In this document: piece after piece, positions 32,209 through 44,882 of the stretch
How positions within the stretch are numbered: the first letter of the stretch is position 1
Layout of the letters: the number at the start of each line of letters is the position of its first letter
Assembly (NCBI RefSeq): GCF_030272615.1
Contig: NW_026729270.1
Location: forward strand, 64,001 to 120,000
From: Cryptomeria japonica
Taxonomy: Eukaryota > Streptophyta > Pinopsida > Cupressales > Cupressaceae
Length of the DNA stretch: 56,000 nt
Reading direction: 5' to 3'
Translations under genes and position numbers: made by a program
Notes under the pieces: model-generated
Seen by the model: only the letters and a program-made list of their open reading frames with translations
What the model was told of the DNA's origin: nothing
Database searches by the model: none

Positions 32209-33945
32209 CTAACAATCATAAAAAGCCAGCAAACTAGGGATAGCTAATAAAAAACAAACAGGAGCGATAGAGGGAGCCCAAAGTTTGGTTAAGCTCTGAA
32301 GCATCTCAGTTGCTTCCAGCTCCAGTTGTTCCATATTATCAGTCGCTCGCTTGATTTCCTCAATTTCCTTGCTTTGGCTTTGCATCTTTCTGCTGCTCGC
32401 TTGCATTCTTCTACCAAGCCCAATCTCCTTATCCTCAAGGGTATCTTCCTTCTCTTCAATGATGCATGTTGAAGCCTTATCCGCATGATCATTCTCAAGC
32501 TTACTGATAAGAGCCTTCATATTAGCTGAGGTGACCTTAAGGATCTTATGATTTTTCTCACCAATCTTTTTTAGAGTGTTCTTGACTTTTTCAAGTCTTT
32601 TTCACTAGCCTCTGCTCTATTCTCCAAGTTAAGAAAGCTATTCTGATTAGCATTGATGATCTCCCCTACATTACTAATAGATTTGGTGAGCTCATTGAGA
32701 CAATCTAGAAGGGAGTTGAATTTACCCGAGCTAATTGCTTCTAAAGTCTCAATTTTACCTGCTTCCTGGGCTTGCTTGGTTTTAATGCCAGAAATTTCTT
32801 TTTGCATCCAGTGGAGCACCTTGTTGAATCTATCCATGTCATTAATTATGCATAGGTCAATATCTAGGTGATGATCTTCCTGGGTCTTGTCTATAGGAGG
32901 CTCTAAATTAACCTCAAGACCCACCTCCCTAACATTAGAGCTCTAAGCTTCTTTCATGGTCGTGTCCTCCCCCATCAGGCCCATATCCTTAGATTCAATC
33001 ATGAGAGGCGACTGATTCTTGGTTCCCAAATCCTTAATTTTAGGAGTTTTCCTTTTTTTCTTCTAGCTCGAGAGGATTTGGACCTCCTCCCTTTCAGTAC
33101 CCATGTTGTTATCAGTCTCATTATCCTCTTCATACCAGCTATCCTCATCCTCCCCTCTCTGCTTCCTTTTGGCTGACCCTTTATTTTGAAGCTCGTGCCC
33201 TATTTTTCTTTCTTTCCTGCGACCCAGCAATTTGGGGGTCATCCTCTACCTCAGCTTCTGTATCATAGCCATCACCTTTCTCATCCTTAGAGTCATCGAG
33301 ATCCTCTTCCGACTCAGAAACCTCAGCTATGTTCAGATGGATGATAGTGTTCTAGATGTCATTATACAAAATCGCTATCAAACCCTCATGCATTGCTAGA
33401 TAGGTATTGGGGTTGGATATAGCATCCTTGATCCCAACATTAAGGGTGCAGAAAAGATAATATGGAATGGAAATTTTCTCTTTATACCAAAAGTGGTTTA
33501 GGATGACAAAATGATAGTTGTAAACCCTAGTAAATCTACCATCAAGAGTGATAAATTCCATAATAGAAAGCAAAAACCTTCTCCAAATTAGCTTAATTAC
33601 ATTTGGCGAGTAGTAGGTATGGCTGCCCTTCACCAATCTGGCTTTCTCCTCTTCATCCTTCATAAATTTCTTCATGGTCGCATCATAAATCTTCCTATAC
33701 CTATCTAGCAAAATACCCCGAGCCTCAATGATCATAGTTTCAGTCACCTTGACCTTCCTGCTGCCTATGGTCAATGTACCTTTATTCTAACCCTTCTTGA
33801 AAATTCTTGTAATTTTGGGTCGTTTCTCCTGCATTCTCTGCATGAAATCAATCATCTTGGTAGCTTGGAGAACCACCCAGACCTGAGGACGGTTCCTCCA
33901 TTTTTCAATAGTGGTAGCCTCCGTTCTCTTGTGGTTTCCCCCCAT
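32209..33945 (-). pseudogene. LINE-2 third ORF (ORF3), unknown function, broken
   Basis: The start chosen is the ATG at 33,945, which gives MGGNHKRTEATTIEKWRN and aligns with the MGG start of LINE-1 ORF3. The frame runs past single TAG codons at 33,787 and 33,352. The core (33,564-33,442: MEFITLDGRFTRVYNYHFVI then LNHF and KISIPYYLF) is 23 of 41 identical to LINE-1. It is preceded by YYSPNVIKLIWRRFLL. Then comes an acidic part (SESEEDLDDSKDEKGDG). Frameshifted helical stretches follow (32,924-32,571, with an FNSLLDCLNELTKSISNVGE segment, and 32,520-32,209), the latter ending in a hydrophobic stretch. Function unknown; position after RNase H and the repeated occurrence say it belongs to the LINE. 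Confidence 0.72.
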
Positions 33946-34269
33946 AATGCTACTGATGTTTATCAACTGTAAATTCCTGCAGATACCTTTCTTCACTATG
34001 AACTTCTTGTGAGAAACCACTAAAAGTATGTGGAAATTTCTAATACTTCTATTCAATAGGGAAAAAAACACCCATAAAGCATGTGAAGTGATCGTACAAT
34101 TATTACTATACCTCCTTCTTGGCTGCATACAAAACCAGCTCATGCTACCACAACCACCCCTATCACCGCGGGGAATGATTTCAAATCCGGCCTTGCTTAC
34201 CATGAAATCTTTCATAAGTTAAGATATCACGTATCGCACAAGGGAGCTCCCCCTTGCAATTCTAGATCA

Positions 34270-37200
34270 TGATTTTGTCTCTTCGTACTACCTCATTGGC
34301 AGCTCAGTCAGCACACCTATTGGTCTCTCTGTAATGATGGGAAATGTGGCATTTATCAAACCCCTGAAGCAACTCCCTAGCAGAATAAATGATGTTTTTA
34401 ATTGTCCACAAGGATTGGTATTTACCTAGTACACAATTAATAATGTTTTTAGAGTCTCCTTCCAACCATAACATTTTGACACCCAAATTATAGGCTAGTT
34501 TAATTGCTTGGAGGGCGCCCATGGCTTCTGCCAAATGATTAGTTTGAATCCCCAAGGTATAGGCAACCACCCTAGTACAAAAGCCAGCCCCATTTCGGAT
34601 AACTCCACCACAACCAACAAGTCCAGGGTTCCCTTTAGCAACACAATCAAAGTTGGCCTTAAGCCAATCATTAAGGGGAAAAGACCATCTACACATACTT
34701 TTTTTGATTTGGTTGATGTTGGTGCCCATGTAGGCTGGGATATTCTAGCACCTGAGAACCTCAAAGTCCTCCTTATTATTACAACATTGCTCACCCCTAG
34801 CCATCACATTCTCAACATAATTATATTTTATCTTGGCCCACACCACTTTAGAGGTATTAATATCATTCTTGAATAATTTTTTATTCCTCTCTTTCCATAT
34901 ACCCCAAAGGATATGAGCAAAGGAAAACTTCCATAGATTTCTTATGGTGGGGTTATTGGTAGGATAGTTCCAGCTTTTGAAATAGTCTTGAATGTCCTGT
35001 GGGAAAACCCAATTCAACCCCCACATTTGAAAAAACATCCCCCAGATAGGAAGGACAAAGGGACAATGTATAAACATATGGTTCACAGATTCCTCATTAT
35101 TAAGACAAAGATAGCATCTGTTAGGGAGATAGAAGTCTCTCTTTCTCAAATTATCAATAGTTAGAATATTATTTTGCAAAAGAATCCATAAAAAGATATT
35201 GATTTTAGGAGTCAAACCTGGAAACCATGCCTTAGCCCAGCAAGGAGTAGGGTCTTGGGATTGAGCCAGCAAAAAGACAACAAATGAGTCTGAATAAGTC
35301 CTTGAAGAGGTCCTGCTCCACACCATGTGGTGTTCCCTTCTGGTATTTAAGATAGCATTGTTGATCATTAAGTTTACCCGCTTTAGGTTGGGATCAGTTG
35401 AGCTGAGGTCTACCCACTTTTGATCTTTCTAGTAATCAACCACATTAGCACCGAACTTCTCCTTACAATTCTAAATGAGCATCTGAGAGGTACTCTTATT
35501 AGGAGGGGTTCCTCCAATCCAAGCATCATCCCAAAAATCCACCTTCCTATCATCTCCTATGGCCCAAACATTGCCTAAACTAACAATACCTTTAGTCTGG
35601 ATAATGTTTTTCCAAATGAAAGAGCCACTTGGTAACTGACCAGAGATAAGGAAATATTCTCTGGTGGGAACCTCCCATAAGTACTTAGCCTTCTAGATAT
35701 CATTCCATTCTCCTTTTCCCTGATAGGTTCTATAGATTTGTTTGGCAAGAAGAGTTTGGTTCACTTTTTTTATAATCCTTAAACCTAGACCCTCTTCTTT
35801 TTGGGTTTACACACCTTATCCCAGACAATGACAACCAATATCTTCTTCTCCTTGACCCCAGACCAAAGGAAGGCTTTTTGAATTTTCTCAATAGCTTCAG
35901 CGAATTTTCCAGGGATTTTGAAGAGGCTTAAAATATACACCGGAAGACTCTGAAGAGATGATTTTAGAAGCTAGATTTTTCCAACTTGAGTAACAAGGGT
36001 ACCTTTCCACCCAGCCAGCTTTCTACTGAATCTATCCACAAGACTATTCCAGAATAGCTCCAAAGGTTTCATACCCAAAGGGAGACCAAGGTAGATAGAA
36101 GGAGGCTTACCAATTTGGCACCCAAGGATCTAAGCCATCCTCATTTGTCTATCCTCTAGGGTGTTGAAGATGAAAACAGAGCTTTTCTCCCAATTGATAG
36201 TTTGACCTGAGGCCAAACTATAAGTATTGAGAAGGTTCTTCAAATTGGACACTTCTTTGATAGATGAAGTACCCATTAAGATGGTATCATCTACAAATTG
36301 CTGATGGGTACAAGCTCTAAAACCAAAAGAGGGGGAGATACCATGAAGAAGCCCCAAAGGAACAGATTTAAGTTAAATCTACCCAGACATTCCGCCAGAA
36401 TGATGAAGAGAATAGGGGATATGGGATCCCCTTGCCTGATGTCCCTAGAAGTTTTGAAAAAGGGGAAAGGCACACCATTCACAATAACAAAGATAGAAGG
36501 TGTTGAGATGAGTTGATCAATCATCTAAATAAACGTAGCACCAAAGCCGAAAGCACCAAGCACCATACCCAAAAAGCTCTAGTCAACACAGTCATAGGCT
36601 TTTGACAGATCCAACTTCATTAGAAAGCCTTGTTTCTTCGAATCCACCATCGAGTGAAATTTTTTATGGATAGCAATGATGGAGTCAAGGATTTCTCTGG
36701 TCGGAACAAATCCACTATGTTGGGGCGAAATGATCAAAGGAAGAATCCTTAGCAGTCTGCCAGTCACCACCTTAGAGATGATTTTATAGAAAGAGTTGCA
36801 TAAGCTTATCAGATGGAACTTATCCACAGAGTCAGTGCTCACACATTTGGGGATCATAACCAAGAAAGTAGCATTGAGTTCCTTTAAGATGATTCTAGCC
36901 CCAATAAACTCTTGCACACATTTAACCACATTCCTTTTGAGGATGTCCCAAAAGGTTTGAAAGAATAACAATGGAAATCCATCCGGGCCCAAGGCTTTGT
37001 TACCATCAAAAGAAATAATAACTTTTTTAACTTCCCCCTTAGAGGGGATGGCCACCAAAGCCTTGTTCTAAACCTCATTAATGGTTGAAGGCATGTTCTC
37101 TAGGAGGGCTCTCTGGGAGTGACCTATCAGACCACTATCTGCCAAGAGAAGGGAGATGAGAAAGTTCATGGCTTCCTTCCCAATCTCATTGTCTTTCCTC

Positions 37201-38350
37201 GTTTCAATTCTCCCAATTCTCAGCTTAGAGATTCTATTTGCAGCCTTGTGTTTCATAGCAGTCATATGGAAGAATTTGGTTTTTCTATCCCCAACTTTAA
37301 GCCATAGAGATCTAGACCTTTGTTTCCAGAATTATTCTTCTCTTTTGATGATCTTATGGCACTTCACAAGCACTTCATTTTCCTCCCTAATTAATACTTC
37401 ATTATATCCATTAGTTTGGATTTTATCTTGCATTTCCTTGAGCTCTAGCTGGGTTTAGGACTTGGTAGCAAACAAATCCCTAAAAACCTCTTTTTTCCAT
37501 TTTTTAATATTGTCTTTCACATTCCTTAATTTTTTAGCCATTCTATACATTGCAGTACCTTTGAAATCAATAAACCACCACATCTCAATGACCTTCTCAA
37601 GGTTAGGGTGGTCCAGCCACATCCTTTCAAATCTAAACGAGAAGTTTATTTTAACAATTGTATTATCAGTGACAAAAACCATAGGGAAGTGGTTAGAACC
37701 AATCCTAGATATGGCAGATAGGGATCACTAATAATGGTTAAACCACTCATTAGAAATAAGGGCCCTATCAAGTCTGACTGGAATAAGATCTTCCCCCATC
37801 CTCCTATTCATCCAGGTAAAATTAGCCCCTCAGAGATCAATATCATGTAGACCTTGGTGTTGATAAAGCTCAAAATATCCATTCTACTATCTAACTGAGA
37901 AGGACACCTCCATACTTCTCATTGTCACGGAGAGGGGTGTTGAAATTCCCCATAACAATCCATATATCCTCCTTATAAAGAGCCAAAATGGCTTCTAGCT
38001 TCTTCCATAATTTACTTCTACCTAGTCTATTATTAGGGGCACAAATATTGGTCAAGAGCAAAGAGGTGTCATCCCCTATGTGTTGAAACCTAATAAAAGC
38101 CAAATTGTTATCCTACTTGACAGGCTCCCCAGAAACTCACCTTAGGTTCCAGAAAATGGCAATGCCCCCAGAAGCCCCATCAAAGCTACCACCAAAAACT
38201 TCCCCATTCTTAAAAAGCTTTATCATTTCTACTTTCTCTTTTGTGATTTTAGTTTCTTAGATAATAACAATGTTCGGTTTATGTTCTCTAACTAAATTTC
38301 TGAGAACATCTTGTTTATGTGGACTATTCAATCCACAAATATTTCATGAA
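34270..38350 (-). pseudogene. LINE-2 ORF2: endonuclease, RT, zf-RVT, RNase H, broken
   Basis: The endonuclease part (38,350-37,690) shows REHKPNIVII then ETKITKEKVEM (catalytic Glu), GASGGIAIFWN, TNICAPNN, MGNFNTPLRD and later RLDRAL. RT (37,265-35,700) has KALGPDGFPLLFFQ, FHLISLCNSFYKIISK, MKLDLSKAYDCVD (first Asp), DIRQGDPISPILF and the FVDD box (about 36,295). The zinc-finger region (35,250-34,990) has PKINIFLWILLQN, CYLCLNNEESVNHMFIHC and FPQDIQDYF. RNase H (34,700-34,280) has NFDCVAKGNPG, AEAMGALQAI and LEGDSKNII. The C in place of G after FD is unusual. At least six frame changes and several stops (one replacing the Trp after YDCVD) show inactivity. Confidence 0.88.
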
Positions 38351-38389
38351 ATAATTTTTATTTTCTAACTAGGGAACATACCTCATGGA

Positions 38390-39945
38390 TGGTCAATTGA
38401 GTACCATCTGCTATATTCTTGCTTTCCTCTTGATCTCTAATCTAGCTTTCTTTTCTCCTCCTAGGAGGAGAGGGGTTAAAACCCATGTCGGATTTGATCT
38501 GGTTTCTTGTCTTGTCTGGATTAGCCTGAGGGGTAGATTTCGACCCTTTTTTCCCCCCTCTTTTGATCTGCTACCTCACTTTTCTTGCAATCTTCATCTT
38601 GAGTATTTTGGGTGGTTATCTTCTAGTCAACATCTTCAACCTTAGCCCACTTAGCACTTATATTAAGCAGTGAGGTCATTGGTGACTGCTAGAAGGTGGA
38701 TTTCACCATCTCCACCGATTGTTGAGATTCTGATGACGAGATTCCTCTAAGGATCAAACACTTCTGGGCTTCCTCATAGTTAGTTCTATGGCCATCTCTG
38801 GTGTCATTTTTTATAATGTGATTCAAATTTGCTTCCTTCTTTCCCTATAACACCACATGTATTTCCCCATCTTCTAGGTTATCACTTCGTTGATCCTCTT
38901 GATTGATATCTTGTTGTTCTCTATTATCTTTGTCTGTTTTATCCTCTTTACTATCTTCAAGCAAAGGTATTTCTAGGATTTCCACATTAATATTCTCCAG
39001 GGATGATGACACTCTTGGCTTCTTCAATCACTTTCTCTTTTTCAGAGCTCTTGGGATGTTTAATAGGGTTTTTTGCTTTCCATTGCATTGCCTTTTCTTT
39101 CTTTTCTTTCTCTTTGATAACCTAAAGAGGGCATTTCCTTGTTATATGTCCTGAGTTTTTGCAATGAAAACAAGCGAAAGGGACACTTTCATATTCCATT
39201 GGTTGGTTCCATTTTCCCAATCTAGAGTTAATCTTAATGGATAGGGGCATGTTTGTGCCTTGCATAACTCCCATACAGATCCTACCAAAGGTGAGTCTTC
39301 TTCCAGCAGCTGTAATAGGATCCATAGAAAGGAATTCACCGAAGGAACTAGCAATTCCTTTAAAGACATCTTCCATCCAGAACTCTAAGAGAAGGCCTGA
39401 CTGTCTGACCCAAACTGGGGCTTGTACAAAAAAGGATTCATTTAGGTCCATCTTAGGCATCCATTTTTCCAAAGCGAGCATTGATTTATCGATCAGCCAA
39501 GGGCCATCACAGAGAACCCTTGACATGTCTTCTTTACATGAGAAGGACATAGATAGCACCCCTTTCGACATAGCAATGATCTCCACTTGACCTTTAAGTG
39601 CCCATTTGCATTCAAAAAATGCCCTAAAAATATCAATATTTGGCCTCGAGCCCAAAACTTTTCCAACTAGTGTCATTTCCATAAGGTTAATATTATGCTC
39701 AATAACATGGTCTGGAATTTCAATAGCAGATCTACCTTTTTCTGGTTCTGAGATGTTATGAACTAGAGGGAGCCAGGACTTTCCACTAGGTTTAACACCA
39801 AATAGAGAAGACCAAGACCGACCACTTTCCCTTTGAATAGGTCCCTCCCTTGGTATGTCTCTAGCATGTGATTCTCCATTTTATCCATCAGGATCAATAG
39901 GCTTGTCGATTTCTTGTGGGTCCCCATCCACTGAGTCCTTTCCAT
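38390..39945 (-). pseudogene. LINE-2 ORF1: DUF4283 domain and CCHC knuckle, broken
   Basis: GRSWSSLFGVKPSGKSW (about 39,826-39,776) is the usual opening of plant LINE ORF1. The DUF4283 RNA-binding-like domain (39,682-39,250) shows VGKVLGSRPNIDIFRAFFE, MSFSCKEDMSRVL, DGPWLIDKSMLALEKWMP and APVWVR. AAGRRLTFGRICMGV and a single zinc knuckle, CFHCKNSGHITRKC (about 39,172-39,131), follow. The rest is a charged, frameshifted tail rich in Glu, Asp and Lys (to about 38,390). In plant L1 elements ORF1 coats the RNA. There is very little 5' UTR before it. Confidence 0.85.
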
Positions 39946-40092
39946 TCAGCTCAGAGGAATCTGAGCACTCCTGGGAATCGTCCTTTTCTTTCTTCCCCTG
40001 GTTCGCCTATCCATTGCAGGGTTTCCCACCCTATCCTGAATTCAAATCTCCCGCTCCTACATCCTTGAACACCTATCTACATTATGAGAGTT

Positions 40093-40634
40093 AGAACATA
40101 CTAGTTTGTAGGTTTTGTTACCAGTGTTCTTCTTTTTGGTCTTTGGTGCAGATTTGGTTTTATGCTCAGTGTCCTTGGTACTAGATGGTTCTCCTTGTTC
40201 AAAGGTTGTAAATCCCAAGCCATGTGTATCTCCATTCTGCCTCAATGACTAAATCTTCTCATCAAGCATAGCAATGATCTTGTTGAATTTAGCTAGTATC
40301 TCATTTACATTAGCCAGCTCCTTGGTAAGTTCCTCATTCTTCTTTATAAGACTTTCTCTGAGAGACATAGCCATGTCTAAATCATCTTGTATTTCCTCTT
40401 TTTCTTCCTTTTCCTCATGAAGTTGTGCATGCAAGGTACTAATTTCCCAGTTCAGCTTTAAGATCTCATGATCCTTATCTTTTATTGTGTCTTCAGCTAT
40501 CCTTCTAGCTTCTAACTCTTGACTCATCCTAATGGTAAGGGCTTCCAGCTCTCTCCTTAGATTTGCCTTATCATCATTCAGCTTATCCACTTCATTAACC
40601 AAGGCATCAATGTTGTTGGCATTTGTGCTAAGTA
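40093..40634 (-). pseudogene. gag: Copia-1 gag, coiled-coil part
   Basis: On the minus strand a 117-codon frame (40,602-40,249) is a nearly perfect coiled coil (LRRELEALTIRMSQELEARR, then EEKEEKEEIQDDLDMAMSL and KKNEELTKELANVNEILAKF). It is followed by DTHGLGFTTFEQGEPSS and a Lys-rich linker up to the LINE-2 target site, where the first zinc knuckle should start. The right edge (LSTNANNIDALVNEVDKL) is cut by copia-2. Such a long gag coiled coil before several knuckles is usual in this plant copia group. Confidence 0.8.
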
Positions 40635-42174
40635 TGTTGACATGATGATATTATGTTGTCATTGATGTTAATATGTTGGAGAGTGAACCGACAATATGCT
40701 GAAATGTGAACTAGTACAATATGGTGAACCGGTATATGTGCAAAGAAGTGAATAGGTATATTGAAGCTAAACAATTGGCAAAGTGAACCGGTATATTGAG
40801 CAATAGGTGAAGTGGTATGTTTGTCCAAGAGAACCAGTATAATGAAATGTGAACTAGCATATGGAATGTTCTCTATGAAGACTTAACATGATATGACTAC
40901 TGGTTGGTAGTCTTAGCTTAAGGGTTTCCGGTTGAAGTGTTCCAAGCCTGTGTGACTCAACCGATGACATTGTGTGATGAGTTAGCACTGTAATGAAGAT
41001 CCGATCTTGTTGCCATGTCAGCTTGAGTGTGTGAAGGATCTTGAATGAAGGAGATTGATCCTATCTATCTCAAGAATGTGCAAAGTCCCTGTAAATAGCG
41101 GAGAACGCGTGATGGGTTACAAGCCGCCATGAAAACGGTGAAGAATGAATGATGGAGAATGTCTTGAGATATGTTCAAGGCTTTTGTATTCAAATGCAAA
41201 GTGTTCAATGGCTAGGATTAAACCACCAGAATCACTTAACCTAAACATTTAGGGTTTAGGGTTTATGATACCAACCTATCTATTTCCTATAAGGTCGATG
41301 TTGTGTTTCTTTCTGAGGTTGTTGGCAAATGGTGTGTGTGTATCTAAGTGAAGAGATACGTGATTCTTGCCAGACCAAATGAGATAAGAGGATTGATTCT
41401 TGCATTGTGTGTGTGCAGAAGGAAGGAACTTAAGCGGGTCCACATTAGGCATTGAGTGCTATTATTAAATCATTGTAATACCTGTTGATCTTTAACCACT
41501 TCAACAGTTGGAAAATCCCTTAACCAGGTAGCTTTAATCAGCTTCCTGTAATTTCTTTAATAGGGTGACTCAAACTAATTGAGTTCTTGAAATCCTCTAA
41601 CAAGGTAACCTCTAACAAGTTTAACCCTTAATCGGGTATGTAGCCATCCCTGAACCGGGTGATCTCTAATAGGATCGGTTCCTAGTAGAACCCATTGTAA
41701 CAGTCTTTAACTAGACTAGGCTCCTAACAGAGTGAACTTCTAAAGAGTTCAAAAGCAGCTTATGGGTATTCATCCCCATAGTGGTTTTTCCCAGTTGGGT
41801 TTCCACGTGAAAAATCTGTGTGTCATGTGTAGTATTTTTCATGTGATGATCTAAGTGATTTGTGTCTGAAGGTAAAACATGTCAAGCTAGCTGCTATTAT
41901 ATTTCTGACGATAGATTACCTATTCATGCATAAGGGTGAAATGGGAGTGTAGTATTAAGTTGAGTGGAAAGCTAAGTGATCAACTGATTAATGCTTGTCA
42001 CAGTTATTCTTAGCTTTACTGGTCGCACTCTATTTTAGACCGGTGTTACCATTTGTCAGACATTTGCAGTGTTTGTAGTCAAACCGGTTTGGGAAACATT
42101 TTTGTGATCGTACTGATTCACCCCCTGCCCTCTCAGTATAGGTTTGGTACTTATTGTTCATCATTGAGTTATCA
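40635..42174 (+). repeat. 5' LTR of copia-2
   Basis: The LTR starts TGTTGACATGATG at 40,635 and ends GAGTTATCA, two bases before the PBS. It is about 1.54 kb long. Its start, its CACCCCC-containing end and internal phrases match the copia-1 LTR (minus strand). It lies inside copia-1 gag in the opposite orientation. The five bases before it are AAGTA. Confidence 0.82.
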
Positions 42175-42176
42175 AT

Positions 42177-42188
42177 TGGTATTAGAGA
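42177..42188 (+). promoter_or_regulatory. Primer-binding site of copia-2 (initiator Met tRNA type)
   Basis: TGGTATTAGAGA matches the plant initiator-Met tRNA primer site TGGTATCAGAGC at 10 of 12 positions and stands right after the LTR. Confidence 0.8.
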
Positions 42189-42267
42189 AACCTCTAGGTC
42201 CTCTATGTTGTAATCTTAACCGCTTGAGGGAAAGATCCTATTGTAATGATGAAGAGAGACCAAGGAA

Positions 42268-44882
42268 GTGAGAGGATTGTCGGTTCTGAGAAAACTGGAA
42301 AATCCTTTGTGCAGAGAATGTCAACTGGGGAAAATTTCTTCCTCAACTTTCAAAGGTAAATCCTTCATAGCTGACAACTTACTTGATCTTGTGCATATTG
42401 ATTTGTGTGGTCCTATTAAAACTAGGAGTTTGCAGGGAGATAGGTATTTTATGATTCTTACAGATAATTTCTCAAGAATGATGTGGGTCACATTCTTGAA
42501 AGATAAATTTGAAGCTTTTAGAAAGTTCAAAGCTTTTAGAGCATTGGTAGAAAAAGAAAGTGGTAGAAGAATTAAATGCCTTAGAACTGATCAAGGAGGG
42601 GAATTCACTTCCGGTGAATTCTACAAATATTGTGAAGAGAATGGTATCAAGAGGCAACTATCTACCCTCTAGACTCCACAACAGATTGGCTTAGTAGAGA
42701 GAAACAACTGGACTATGGTTGAAGCAACTAGAACTATGTTGATACAAGGAAAAGTTGCTCACACCTTTTGGAGAGAATCGGTGAGCACTACAATATACAC
42801 AATGAACTGGGTACTCATCGAGAAAGGAAAGGATAAGACTCCTTATGAGTATTGGACTGGTAAGGCACCAGTGGTAAGCTACTTTAGAATGTTTGGTAAC
42901 AGATGTTATATCAAGAGAAGTGAACATCAGAGCAAGTTTGATGCAAAATGTAATGAAGGAATATTCCTAGGATATTCCACCAAGAGCAAAGCTCTCAAAT
43001 GTTTCAACAATAGGACTCAGAGAATTGTTGAAAGCATCAATGTTAGAGTTGATGAAAATTCTAGAAAACCTGAGGAAACCAACAGTAAGCAAGTAAGAGA
43101 TGAACTAGTAGTAACCTTATGGGAATCGGTTGCTAATCAGCCAAGTACCAGTAACAGTGTTCCTACACCTGTAGATGTTGATGCTAATGAAGATGAGGAT
43201 GAAGAAGAAAAGAAGGAGGAATCAGTCAAGAGCATTCCTTGATATGTCAAACTAAATCATGATCCAAAGCATATGATAGGAGATAAGGATGCAGGAATCC
43301 TTACAAGAAGAAAGGTCAGAGAGAATTCTTGTATGATCTATGAATTTGAGCCTAAATCATTCAAAGAGACACATAAAAATGAAGAATGGATCAACGAAAT
43401 GGAGGAGGAACTTGACCAGATAGAGAAGAATGGTACGTGGTCTTTGGTACCCAGACCAGAGCATAAAAATGTCATTGGTACCAAATGGGTTTTCAGAAAC
43501 AAGCTGAATGAGGATGGCATAGTGGTAAGGAACAAATCTAGACTAGTATGTAAAGGATATGCTCAAGAAGAAGGAGACAACTATGGAGAAACCTTTGCCC
43601 CAGTAGTTAGATTGGAAGGAGTTTGTATGCTTCTTGCATATGCAGCTTTTAAAGGATTCAAGGTATACCAAATGGATGCAAAATTTGCATTCCTAAATGG
43701 AATACTTGAAGAGGAGGTGTATATAGAGCAACTAGATGGATTTGCCCTATCAGAAGATAGTGACATGGTGTGTAGGCTACATAAAGCCTTTTATGGACTA
43801 AAGCAGGCACCTAGAGCATCGTATGAACGCTTGCAGTCCCATCTTGTGAAGATTGGATTTGAAAGAACACATGAAGATAGCAATATCTACTTGAAATCAC
43901 AAGGAGATCATATTCTAATCTGTGAAGTATTTTTTGATGACATCATCTTTGGAGGAGATGACAAGATGAGTCATGAATTTGCTGATGAGATGAAAAAGGA
44001 GTTTGAAATGTCACTCATAGGGGAGATTAAGTTCTTCATTGGACTACAGATTCAACAAATGAAAGATGGAATCTTTATTACTCAGTCCAAGTATGTCAAA
44101 GAGGTGTTGAAGACCTTTGGCATGGAAGATAGTAAACTGGTTGGTAAACCAATGGTGACTGGTTGTAAGCTATCAAAATAAGATGACTCAGTGGTGGTAA
44201 ATGAGAAGGATTACCAATCAATAATTGGTAAGTTGCATTATGTAGTTCATAGCAGACTGGACATTGCATATGCAGTGGGTATTACCGCTCAGTTTCAGCA
44301 AAGCCCTAGAGAATCCCACTTGGTAGTAGTCAAGCGGATTCTTAGATATCTGAAGGGAACTATTGACTATGGGTTATGGTATCCATACAATATTGATTTC
44401 AACCTAAAAGTGTTGACAGATGCTGATTGGGTTGGTAATGTAGATGACCGGAAAAGCACAACCGGTGGTGCATTCTTCCTTGGTGGTAGACTGGTCTCAT
44501 GGATGAGTAAAAAGAAGAGTTGTATCTCTCAGTCTCCAGTAGAAACAAAGTATGTTGCAGCTTTTATGAACTGCACCTAGACTATTTGGATGAAGCGTGT
44601 ATCGAATGGCTTCAAATTTCCTGTATTTGAAATGGTAAGCATATTTTGTGACAATACAAGTGCAATTAACATTTCCAAGAATCTGGTTTTGCATGCTAGA
44701 ACCAAGCACTTTGAGCTCAAGTATCATTTCTTGAGGGAAAAGGTTTAGAACAAGGAGGTTGTACTGGAACATGTTTCCAATAAGGAGCAGTTAGCAGATA
44801 TATTCACCAAACCTCTACCAAAGGCTTCATTTACCTATTTAAGAGGTGAATTAGGGGTTTTTCCCCTTCAAGCGGTGAATTG
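42268..44882 (+). pseudogene. pol: Copia-2 integrase, reverse transcriptase, RNase H, broken
   Basis: One frame covers the whole region with five stops (42,670, 43,240, 44,179, 44,578 and about 44,746). Four of these are TAG or TGA where Gln or Arg is expected. Integrase starts late, with CRECQLGKISSSTFK (end of its zinc region). It shows HIDLCGP (first Asp), CLRTDQGGEF (second Asp), LVERNNWTMVEATR (Glu) and the C-terminal FGNRCYIKR and KCNEGIFLGYSTKSKAL. RT has [40 protein letters not shown] and FFDDIIFGG (Phe in place of the usual Tyr or Val before DD). RNase H has LTDADWVGNVDDRKSTTGG, FCDNTSAI and ADIFTKPLPKASFTYLRGEL. Gag and protease are absent: only 80 bases separate PBS and integrase. 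Confidence 0.9.

Larger units (their letters stand above)
32092..40076 (-). mobile_element. LINE-2: near full-length plant L1-type LINE with three ORFs
   Basis: This 8 kb minus-strand element lies inside copia-1 gag. A 16-base duplication flanks it with 13 of 16 bases identical (32,076-32,091 CTACCTTATGACAATT and 40,077-40,092 CTACATTATGAGAGTT), and copia gag continues on both sides. From its 5' end: ORF1 (DUF4283 and CCHC), ORF2 (endonuclease, RT, zinc finger, RNase H), ORF3 (shared with LINE-1) and a 3' UTR with a hairpin. It is about 1.5-2 kb longer than a usual plant L1 because of ORF3. Many frameshifts show that it is dead and old. Confidence 0.88.
28881..40634 (-). mobile_element. Copia-1: Ty1/copia internal region, nested with LINE-2
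   Basis: From right to left on the minus strand: gag coiled-coil part (40,602-40,093), LINE-2 insertion, gag zinc knuckles (32,091-31,400), then RT and RNase H (30,997-29,231). Protease and integrase are missing: the 400 bases between gag and RT carry no such motifs. Its 5' LTR and the start of gag are also missing, because copia-2 begins at 40,635 and no copia-1 sequence was found to the right of copia-2. Confidence 0.8.
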
